NCBI GenBank assembly: GCA_964443005.1
Contig: CAYUBI010000060.1
Coordinates: 1-14,874, forward strand
DNA length: 14,874 bases
Source of the DNA: CAYUBI01 sp964443005
GTDB taxonomy: Bacteria > Margulisbacteria > Riflemargulisbacteria > GWF2-35-9 > CAYUBI01
Reading direction: 5' to 3'
Shown here: one piece after another, positions 1 to 10,600 of the stretch
Layout: each line of letters begins with the position of its first letter
Position numbering within the stretch: position 1 is the first letter of the stretch
Notes under the pieces: model-generated
Databases searched by the model: none
Seen by the model: only the letters and a program-made list of their open reading frames with translations
What the model was told of the DNA's origin: nothing
Position numbers and translations under genes: made by a program

Positions 1-1
1 T

Positions 2-1417
2 ACAACAAAAGAAGAAAAAATTAAACATGTGAAAGAAGCTTATGCTTTTATTGGAAACATTGAAAAAGCAAGTGACTCTAAAAATGGCAAGATTGGTTTT
101 TATGATGTATATAACGAAGGTCAAATTCGTGAGTTGTATATTCAGTTTTTTCAATTATTTACGGAAACCGTATATTCAGACGATGATTTAGTTGATCCTG
201 TATTAAGTGATTTAGTAATTACAGGGCTGGATCGCGCAGCTAAAGATGCGAAGCGGGATAATCGGCCACTAGAAGAAAAATGGATCGAGTGGCAAAAGGC
301 GATTGTTTGGAGAGCCATGTATTATCGGTATTTGGATAAGGATTATATTACGAAGAATGTTACTGATTTAGCCAGTCAATTAGGGGAGAATCAACGAGTC
401 TATGCAGGTAATAGTGGCTGGTTCGATAAGTCAGAAAACAAAGTTAACCTGTCTAGCAATGAGGATTTTGACAGAATGAATGAAGCATTAAAATCTCGGA
501 TACAGGTTCTTGATAAATTAAAGACGTTGTCTTTTAAAAATTCTGTTCAAACGTACGATACAGTAACATATGACGCCTATTCTATGCAAGCCGCATTGGA
601 ATTAATAAATATTGATGAAGTAACCAAATCAGCAATTGAAAAATTTCCCTTTTTTACAAGAAATGCCAATATATGGAAAAACAATTATTTACTTTTTGGA
701 GGAGATGGTGGGACACCCTCACCGAATAATAATATTCCGGAATTCATTCCCGTTGTAGACAAGAGTGATTCTGTGGAACGTCAAATGGCAACTGCGTGGC
801 ATAATCTTAGTCGAATTTTATTGAAAAACAATGAATTTGTTTCGTTAGCTCCGGACGAAAAAGAAATGGTTCAAAATGCCATTGGAGTTCTTATTCGGCA
901 ATCGTTAAAATTTGCGGGTTTTTCTAAAATCAAAAAAGAAATGACGAATGATTATAAGAAACTAGCAAAATTTTTATTTGATATTTTGCATTTAGAAAAC
1001 ATAGCAAAAGATGTGACCGGATCGCTTGGGACAACGGCCAAGTCGACATTGTTAAATGATTTAGCCTCAATAAAAGGTACGATTAGTAATGATATGGTTT
1101 ATAATTTACTAGAAAAACTAGTTGCCAATCAAGAAGCGATAAAAGTTGATTTAGGTAAAAAGAAAATAGTTCAAATTGATTTTGCATTATATAATGCACA
1201 GCTGGCGCTAAGCGACGGGAAAAAGGATCAAGCGATTAAGACGTTGCAAGCGGTTTTTGATGTTAAGGCGGATCGGCTATATAATGAAACGATAGATTTG
1301 CCAAAAGTGATGAAGATGATGGGCAGTTATGTAAGGCCGAAGGATCAGGCCGTACGCTATAAACTGGTTGATGTCTTGAGCTTTATTCGTTATCTTTCAG
1401 ATGCGAAAAGTTATTAA
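2..1417 (+). CDS. Large helical protein of unknown function, 3' part only (5' end outside window)
   Basis: The frame is open to the left edge: nine codons (TTKEEKIKH) precede the GTG at 29. That GTG has no Shine-Dalgarno sequence in front of it, so the gene most likely begins outside the window and this is its C-terminal 471 residues. I do not recognise the family. The visible part is charged and mostly helical by composition. It is interrupted by a Gly/Pro/Asn-rich loop (GGDGGTPSPNNN, nucleotides about 702-735). Near the C-terminus a stretch beginning LYNAQLALSDGKKDQAIKTLQAVF looks like a TPR-type helix pair, as do several stretches of the giant protein downstream. No membrane segment or catalytic motif is visible. 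The TAA stop is followed 19 bases later by a strong terminator, so the gene is probably not co-transcribed with the next one. Coding status is firm; function is unknown. Confidence 0.88.
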   Translation, partial: TTKEEKIKHVKEAYAFIGNIEKASDSKNGKIGFYDVYNEGQIRELYIQFFQLFTETVYSDDDLVDPVLSDLVITGLDRAAKDAKRDNRPLEEKWIEWQKAIVWRAMYYRYLDKDYITKNVTDLASQLGENQRVYAGNSGWFDKSENKVNLSSNEDFDRMNEALKSRIQVLDKLKTLSFKNSVQTYDTVTYDAYSMQAALELINIDEVTKSAIEKFPFFTRNANIWKNNYLLFGGDGGTPSPNNNIPEFIPVVDKSDSVERQMATAWHNLSRILLKNNEFVSLAPDEKEMVQNAIGVLIRQSLKFAGFSKIKKEMTNDYKKLAKFLFDILHLENIAKDVTGSLGTTAKSTLLNDLASIKGTISNDMVYNLLEKLVANQEAIKVDLGKKKIVQIDFALYNAQLALSDGKKDQAIKTLQAVFDVKADRLYNETIDLPKVMKMMGSYVRPKDQAVRYKLVDVLSFIRYLSDAKSY

Positions 1418-1436
1418 ACGAGCTTCATTAATACTC

Positions 1437-1470
1437 CATTAGAATGCAGCGATTCTAATGTTTTGTTTTT
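1437..1470 (+). terminator. Rho-independent terminator of the first gene
   Basis: A perfect 9-bp inverted repeat (CATTAGAAT, six-base loop GCAGCG, ATTCTAATG) starts 19 bases after the TAA of the upstream gene. It is followed directly by TTTTGTTTTT. The stem is AT-rich but perfect, and the U-tract is nine T in ten. The position and the T-run on the plus side support termination of the plus-strand gene and separation from the giant gene. Confidence 0.75.
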
Positions 1471-1636
1471 CATTATAGTTGATAAATGATCTTTTTGCGG
1501 GATTCCATGTTTTGATGTTTCATAATGAGGACAAAATAGAGTGAAATAATCTGTCGATTATCACGATATATTGGTGTAGGCTTTTTCTCTTACGTAAAAG
1601 ACCATCAAAAGTTTAAAGTAAAGGCGGCGGATCATT
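1471..1636 (+). promoter_or_regulatory. Leader of the giant gene with its ribosome binding site; promoter not resolved
   Basis: Since a terminator precedes it, the promoter of the giant gene should lie here. No good sigma-70 pair is visible. CATAAT (1521-1526) resembles a -10 box but has no -35 at normal spacing, and TTGATG (1512-1517) followed by AAAATA (1533-1538) has a 15-base spacer. An 8-base palindrome TTACGTAA lies at 1590-1597. AAGGCGG (1621-1627) is a plausible Shine-Dalgarno element 9 bases before the ATG. An in-frame TAA at 1619-1621 closes the frame five codons upstream, which fixes the ATG at 1637 as the first possible start. Confidence 0.4.
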
Positions 1637-4600
1637 ATGACAGCTTCGAAAATCGGAAATCCGGCAATCACTCAACAAAAAATTACACCTAGGAATTCGG
1701 CACTACCGAGTATTGAAAATTTCCCAGGGATTATCAATAACCGTGTTAGGTGGTATGAGCCGTTGTATGAAAAAGGTGTTGCAAAGGTTGATTTGCCTAA
1801 AAAATATCAGGTTGATGGTAATTATGATTTTTATAAATATTATACAGAGCTGGCAGAAATTCTAGAAGCACGCAAACCGGATGGAACTCCACTAGTCACA
1901 ATAATTGATCCAGAGAGTGTTGAGGTGGATATTCGGCGGATTCCCGATGATATTGATTCTATTGTTGATTTTAATCTGCTAAGGTTAATTAATAACCATA
2001 TGTTTAATGTACCGGAAGAGGACCGAATTCGCTTATCGTTAAGAGTTGTGGAAGCACTGGATAAGCTGTTTGAAATAGAAATGCCAGTTTTGTATAAAGC
2101 CTCAACAATGGCTCGGTCTCTTGATCGTCCTCAGTCCTTAGTTCGAGTTCGATTAATGACCAAGCAATTATCTTTGTTGTTACGTTTACCGGAAAAAAAT
2201 GAGGACAAAAAAGTGAAGGCACGGGATCGACTTCTTGCGCTTCAGCAAGAAATTGATAGTTATAAGCGTATAAGTTATAGTTCTGATGAGGCGAAAGATG
2301 AAATAGATTTGCGTTACACCATTCGCGATGAGATTCCAAACGTACTTGCTTTGTTGAGTTTGGATGGGTTTGGTAATGCAGCTTGCCTTGAAGTGATGTC
2401 CAAGTACGTTAATAGACTCAACAATTATCACGAGGAACTTAAACCGAATTACTTTTACGATGAAAATGTAATCACGGAAAATGCACCACTAAGATATTCT
2501 GATCCATCACGGCTGAAGTATTCTGAAAAAATTGAATGGACAATTTTTGAATTATTTGAAAAAACGAGGACGAAAGAAGATTCTTTTCTTCAAACTTTTT
2601 CAAAAGTGAAAGTCGTTTTATTACTTTTTGATAAAGATGTTCCTTTGACTAAGAAAGTTACGTCTCTGAAAGAAATTCATAATGATTTGTCTATGTTGAA
2701 GAGGGAATATATCAAAAAATTGACAGGTCAGACACATTTTATAAGAAAACGTTACGAACCCCGGTGTGATGCGATTGATATTGAGTTAAGAAAAATTGAT
2801 CGCTTGTTAATTAAGATGGACACAAGTAATTCAGAAAAATATATTAAAGAAATTGATGAGAATATTAAAGAAAACATCAAAAATTTACAGAAGCGAACAA
2901 ATCGAGACGAATTTAAAGAGTTGACCCTAGCCTCAAGGGAAGTGGGAACCATTAACTTAAGCAAAGAAGGTATCGGCAATGCGATCCATAAAGCCTACAT
3001 TTTTGTGGAAAAAGGCGAGTTGGATGATGCATATACGGTTTTTAATGGTCTCACTACAGTCGATTATTTTGCTAGTTTACCAGAAGAAAGCAAGCAAAAT
3101 GTCAGGGCTGAACGTTTCTATGGAATGGCAATTGTTGAAATTAAAAAAAAGGAAATTGCTAAAGCAACTGCAAATTTAACTGCAGCCATTGGCATCTTGG
3201 AATCCATTCCTTCTCAAAATCGTACAGAAAAGCAAACGCAAAAACTCATTGACGGTTATCTCATGCGTAATGAAATTAAAGATACTCTGGATTCAAAAGA
3301 TTTGGCTGATCTTGGAATAACTGTAGGAGATGGTAAACTCCCGTTGCTCATTACTAGTTTTTCAGGAATAGAAAAGCAAGAGTTTCAGTCCAGATTGCAT
3401 TTGATTCGTGCAAGTTATTATCATAATCCACCCGAACCTCAGGTTCCGAATGTTACAAAACGCGATGATGAATTTCGAAAAATCGATGAAAAAGCGCTGA
3501 AGGCAGAAGGCAAAGATACTTACTTGCTTTTAAACGGTAATATTAACAAAGACAAAGCCCTGTTCATCAAAGATACTGAAGGATTTAAAGCTGCTATTCA
3601 TAAGGCAATTAAATGTTTTGATTCCGTATCAGAAGATAATACCGAGCTTTCTTATTGGGCTAAAAATGGAATTTTAGATTGTTATAAAGAATTAGAAGAC
3701 GATGAAAACGTAAAGAAATGGTTAGACAAAACTAAGGATATTAAGTCAGATAAATCTGACCAGCATCGCTTAACGCGTGCTGCAGCTTATATTTATTTGG
3801 AAGATTTTCCTTTGGCTGCAATAGAGCTTGGAAAAGTTCAGGGGGATCGAAAAGATTCCTTGTTTTATTTTTTAAATTCGCTGATTGCGTTTAACAAAGA
3901 AGACTTGCCAGTTACAAGGCAAAACTTAAATCAAGCAGATCAAAAGAAAAATGGTCAACGATTAGCGCAATCGATTCAAGAACAAAAACTTAGACTAGGG
4001 ATTAAAGAGAATCCTTCTAAAGAAAATTTTGATAAATCAGTAAGTGAATTAAAGTTAGCTAGTGATTCTCCAGCTGTTCAGGAAATTAATGTTTATCGAT
4101 TAGGTCAAACTGGGCTTGACGCAGATGCAAAAGAAGCCTTAGTAAACATTGATGCACTATTGGAAAAAGGAAACGTAAAAACCTCCAAAATAGATGATTT
4201 AAACTTGCTAAAAATGAATTTGAATTATCGGTTAAAAAATAAGACTAATGCTAATGCTAATGTACGGTTTGAATATGAACTTAGTTTGAACTCGTTTAAA
4301 GACCGAAAGAATGAATTAACCGAAAAACAAAAATTGCAAATAGAATTGTTTGATCTTCGTGTGCAAATGGATTCTGCTGATGTTTCAAATCGAGTGGAAG
4401 ACGCTGCATTAGTCATAAATGCTTATTTTTCTAGCGAGACGATTCAGCTTAAAAAGAATAGTGAAAGTCTTGTTAATTTGCGCCCCAGTGACTTAATTGG
4501 CATTATTGATCATTTTATTAAATATTTGCGATTAAAGGGGCACATCAATAGTGCTCAGGTTTTGACGAATACGATTCAAGGTGAACCCGTAAAAGACAAA

Positions 4601-7600
4601 GACAGCCTTAGGTTAAGTGACGAAGATCGTGGGCGCTTTGAAATTATTCTTAAATTGGTAGATTTGTATAAAAATCAAACTGCGCCATCCGTTAATAAAA
4701 TCGTTAATAATAGTTACATTCAAGAAGGTTATGTTTTGCTGGAAACAGGCAATGTAAAAGATGCAGAGACAGAATTTAACAAAGTATTAAATTCAACAGC
4801 TAAAGCAAAATTAACAGTGGAAGATGATCTTTCTGCAAAAATTGGTTTGTTAAATGTATTAATGGCGCAAGGTAAAACCGATGAAGTCAATAAGCTAATA
4901 ATTGAATTGGATAATAATAAAGATATTAATTCTTTTACTCATTTGCAGAGCGGTTATAATGTTTGTAAAATGAACTGGCATGTTCGCATTGGAGACATTG
5001 CTGCTGCAGAAGAAATTTACGGTACAATTATAGTTCAGCTGACAAAGTTGGATGCACTAAAAGTAAATATGATGATGGCAGCGAATGCACAAAGAAATTC
5101 AAATTATTATAGAGAAGTGCTTAAATTAGCCAAAATTGAAGAAGTCAAAACAGTTATTAGCGGTAATCTTTTACTTCAAACAGAACTTTTAGAAGTTGTA
5201 ACCGAGCATGAAATCACGGATGCAGAAGCTATCACCAAAATGCAAAGTTTTGGGATTAATTATACTGCAAAAACATTGCCTGATATTTGGGCGTTTCTAT
5301 ATAAATCTGCGCTAAATCAAGGCAATTTGCCAGCAATTATGAAAACACTATTGCATCGTGGACATGATAAAACTTCGGGTATTGATGTGTCCAGTGAAGT
5401 GAAGGCTGTTGTTAATACCGATATTCGGTTAAGCAATCCTCAATTGTTTGAGTTGCTTGAACTAGAGCTTCAATTACAAGGAACAGATTTAGCAAAGATA
5501 GAGGCTATTATTAAAAAACCAGTTTATGAAATTTTAATGAAAAGTTCTGAGGACAAAGTAAACCAAACTTCAGAAGGTCAAATTATGAAGGTTCGTTTAT
5601 TAGCCATGAAAATACGTGTTGGTTTACGTAGTGAATCTATTGAAAAATTAGAAAATGCCCTTGTAGAAATTCAAGCAATTGCTGCGAGTTTGACGGGTGC
5701 TAATTTCGTAACTGCAGCTAAGGTAATTGAAAACATGTATCGTCAGGTTATTCGCATTAAGGTATATCAGCGTGAAAATGAGCAAGTCGCTAAATTAATA
5801 AAATCAGAAGATTTACTAAAAAATGAAATAGAACGTCGATGTAAAGTAGCGAAGCAAGAAAAAAATGAGGATATCCCAGAAAATAAAAAACTCAAAAAAT
5901 TGTTAAAAACAATTGCAGCTGATCTTAAATTTATTCATCTTGAAAAATTTATTTATGCTGGAGAGTTTTCACAAGCTCGTGAAACAATTGCTGAAATTCG
6001 TAAAGGCTTAATTGAGCAGCCAACAGAATATTCGGATGATGATCAAATTCAATTACCAATTGAGCTATTAATTGACGAGTTAAAAATGGCAACAGAAGAA
6101 AATGATAGTGATCTTTTTGCAAAAATTTCAGAAGAATTGAATTTGTCACTGTATCAAAAGCCTCCAGCAGAGAAAATTTGGTTAACAGCTCAGAAAAAAT
6201 TTGATGCGGAAATTGCTAGTTGGGTTTTAATTGGGCAAGCTAGGGGCTTTCCTATTAAATTTTCCAAAGAAACGCAACGAGAGCACTTGTTTAAATCTGC
6301 AACGATTTCTACTGTTAAACGTGTTCAGTCTCAGACTGGTTCAGATTCGTTGGAGGTTTTAAAAGATCAAGTTCAGGAACTGAAAAAGTTACTAAAGGTT
6401 TTGCATGCTCAACCCAGTGGTTTTGAAAAAAAAGAAACAGCAACTGCCTTAATTGCTAAGTTGCGTCAATTAGCTATTGCTGATTCCCGAGTTTTAGCTG
6501 ATCTTCGTTTTATTATAGCTGATTTTCAAAAAATGACATTTGCAGATGATCCAAAATTGAAAAATGAAATGACCATTGAATTAAATTTGCTAATTCCAGA
6601 ACGAACAGCCATATCACGGCAGCAACAGTTTGTATTTCAGATTAATCAACTGTTGCCACAGTCTGGAGAGGTTGATTTGTCAAAAGTGAATGTGCCTCTT
6701 TTAGTTAATGTGATGGATAGTATGCTGCGGTATTATAATGAGATTGGTAAAGATGGCAGTGCTATGGTTAGCTTATTTAGTAAAGTATTTTTGGGTCAAG
6801 ACCTAAATGAATCAGAACAAAGAACTCTTGAATTGCAGTTCTCTGGATTGCCAGCGAAGCAGTTGATGAGTGCTTTTAAAAAAATTGATGAAAAAGGAGT
6901 CAATGATAATAAGGCAAAATATCTGCCGCATAAATTAGTCCACGATAAAATAAAAGTTTATCAGTCACCACAACAAATTGATTTGGCTAAAGCGTCCTTG
7001 GATGAGCTTAAAAAAGTCTATAGCAATCTAAAAGCAAATATGAAAGACCCCTCACGTCGTGAAGCTGTGCTAAAACAAATACAGCTAATGACAGGCATGC
7101 AAAATGAATTATTTGTAAATCCTAGGGAATGGGCTTTGGCAACTTGGGAATTGCTCTGGTTAAATGCCAATGACAACCAAGAAATGATTAAGATATTTGG
7201 CGAATTGCAAACACATGCAAAAGGCGTATTAGTGGAATGTTTGGAAAAAACATTGTTAGGCGAAAATTCCGACAAAGTTCCGTTTGATTCTAAACCCAAG
7301 GCAAATTATGATCAGATTCCAGGTAAAAGTAATAAGTCCCTGTTTACTGCAGGACAACAAGCTGTTTTTCTTTCGTTTGGCAACAAAGTTCAAACGCAAG
7401 CTGCAAATCAGGCAGATGATTTAGACAATCAAGTACCGCGACTCGGCGTATATTCTAGTGCTATGCGTAAGGATATGAATTCCGAAATTGATATTATGCG
7501 TGCAGCTAACAAAGTGGAAACCTTACGTATGCTCATGAGTGAAATCCCTATTGAAGGGAAATACGTTCTAAGTAAAAAAAGCAGGGATGAATGGAAAACT

Positions 7601-10600
7601 GATGAGCTGTATCGTGAGCAAAACCAACAGCTGACGCATTATTCAACAATGTCAACGTCCTTGTTAAATGATTGGAAGCAATTTTTCGCAAGCATCAAAA
7701 ACGAAACAGTTGTTAATGATACAGGGTTAACCAGTAAAAACTATCAAGCTGCACTTGCACAAACGTCCACAATTATTTTAACGCAGGCAAAAGCTGGTGG
7801 GCCCTCTGTGGATACCAAACAGCAAGCTGTAAATACGCAAGGAGAGCCAGTTGATATAAAAGATTTCCTTGCTGTATCACCTGAAACCAAACAAGCACTA
7901 ATTAATGAGTTTGTTACAGATGGAGTGATGGAAATTTATACGACATCTGGCAAAAATATTTCATCCAAGCATCCAACTGTGGAGCAAATACTGGAAAGTA
8001 TTCAAATTCAAAGTCTTTTGACAATTGATTATGAATATGACCAAACACCGTCATGGAAAACAGTTGAAGAAACCATGCAAGACAAGAAAGGCGATTGTGA
8101 AGACATTGCCATTCGGCAGTATGTGGCTGCTGTAGCATTACTCGAGAAGTTTGGTTATACTGCAGCTATCAAGGATCTTTATCTGGTACTTGATTTGAAT
8201 AAAGCTGCAAATCGCTTAACAACTAGCCATATTCATATGGTTTACAAACCATTAACGCCTCAAGCTATGGATTTAGATGCTGCTTATGTCATGAATCGTC
8301 TTTCTGATAATAGTATCAATTCAAAGGATTTAAATGCTTATATCACGACCCTTCGTGCAAAAGGAGTTGATACTAGCCAGTTTGTTGCTGCATTTACTCA
8401 AAAGGGTTCGTTTTTAACAACACATCCCCAATCTGAGGTTTATGCTCATAAAGTTTTAGATTTGGATTTGCTAACTGAAGCAGCAGCTACACCGATTACG
8501 CCAACATCAAGTTCATCTTATCATTACAGTGATCACACGCAAACGAATGGAAAAACGTATACGCTGGGTTCAGATGGAACATTAAGTCGCACAACTTATG
8601 AAAATACAACCACAGTCAGTGGTGCTAATACAACTTCCTCAGCTAGTTCCGCACAAGCAGATCGTGCAATGCCAATTACCCAATGGGAACAAGTGGGCGT
8701 AGCAGCTGACGTTATTGAGGTTTCTCCAACAGAGCAAGTGATTGTTCAAGGAAAATTTTGTATGTCGCAACAAATCGGTGATTTTGGTACTGCAGATTTT
8801 TTAGTTACTGACAAAAAAATCAAGTTAAAGTTCCATGACGGATCTTCTGCAGAATATGATAATCCATTAGGCGCAAATTCTTCTGCAGAAATGGCAATTT
8901 TATGGGTTGTTAAGTTAATGGCAAATACGAAATTAACTGTAGATGCTGGAATTAAGGAAGGTAATATTGTAGATAATAAGCAAATTGGTTTTCGTATTGA
9001 GCAACGTAAAGGTGATTTAACAATTGAAGGTAGTATTCATTATCGTGACATTAACGAAGTTTCTGCTATTAGTATTGATACCTTAAGTAATCAAACGAAT
9101 TCTCAAGTCGTTCAACAGCAGGGTGATAAAAAAAATACAAGTCAGGGTTTTAACCAAGTTTGGAAAACGCTTTTCTCAAGTTGGCGAGATGAACGTTCAA
9201 CTACAGATGCAGAAATCAAAGCAGTATATAAGCAAGATACTTATGAAATTGATGGATTACTTGGCGCAACATCAACTGGCTATGCTACTCAGGGGCCAGA
9301 AGGCAAGGGACAGCTGGGTATTGTGATGAAAAACTGGAAAACAGGTGCTGTTCGTGTTCAATTTGTTGACGAACAATCGATTATTGGCAATCCAATTGAG
9401 TATCATAATCAATCCGTAGCTGCTACGTTAGTTAGTAAATGCTTAGGTAATGTTAAAACAGCTGTAACTGCAAGTATGTACCAAGAATCCAAAACTGGGC
9501 CTTCTCCAGTGGATTCTTCAGGTTTTCGGATTAGTGCTACTTTTGAAAAAGAATTATCTCAGTTTTTAACTGGATATGGAGTCATTCAAACGGATTCGAG
9601 TGCAACAGTTGTAGGTGGAGGTTTAAAAGCCAAGATTTCACTGAGTGATTTATTACGAAAAGCAGGGGTTAATATTGATAACGTAGATTTGTCCGAGTTT
9701 GCTAAAGAATTCCCAATGACTCCTGGGTCTACGAAAGAAGAAACGCTGAACGCGCTAGTTAAGCAGTATGAAGCTAATGTCGAGTATTATCAACAAAAGC
9801 TGGGTCATGCAGGTGTAGTGATCAATCCTACAATGTACAAAGGTCAAATGGATTCAATGAAAGCCTTTCTGGCCTTAGATATGTTTTATTCTTTTGATGA
9901 TGCTGCTATTGGCAACGGTGCGTTTACAGGCGTCGAATATCAAAAAGTAGTAAAAATGGTTAATTCTATTTTCGAATTTACCTCATCCTTTGGTGTTGGA
10001 CTGCCTTCTTTGGCAATTATGCCAGAAACTACAGCGAAATACTCTCAGGTAATGGACAAGTCTACAAAAAATACATTAAATGTTGAAGCTGGCATTGATA
10101 CCTTAATTCCTTTTTTCAACATTTACTTTAATCAAAAACAAGGCAAGCTTAATGAATGGTTGCAAGCAGCCTTAAAAGGGATTAATTCGAAATTAGATGG
10201 TTTTGTCAGTATTGACCTTGGGCTGAAAACAGGAGCGTCTTACGAACCCAAAAATCAGTTAAAAAAATATTCGACCCATATTAGTACTGCTGGTTTTTGT
10301 GTGCAATGGGGCGATCAAGTGGATGGAATGAATAAAACAACGATCCGATTACCATGGTGGGCTGCCATTATTGCGCCTGTAACCTTGCCTTTTGCTGTTA
10401 AAAGCATTCGAACTCCCGGCGATTATGTGATTATGGGAGATGGTACAATCTTATCTCACAATGGCGACAATCGTTATAAAGTATGGGTTCCTGAAGATAT
10501 TAATCCCGAGATTCAAGCTGCTATGAGTGATTTTACTGCTGTTAATAAAGACTTATCAGATAAATGTATTGATATTTTCTTTCGTAAAGAAGATCTAGGA

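Noticed and set aside
29..31. GTG at 29 as the true start of the first gene
   Set aside because: There is no Shine-Dalgarno sequence upstream and the frame continues open to the window edge, so truncation by the window is more likely.
1512..1538. TTGATG followed by AAAATA as a promoter for the giant gene
   Set aside because: The spacer is only 15 bases and the -10 match is poor; the alternative CATAAT at 1521 has no -35 partner, so no promoter can be placed with confidence.
4245..4262. Short AATGCT repeat in the giant gene
   Set aside because: It is only about three copies encoding NANANV and is compatible with chance in this codon usage.
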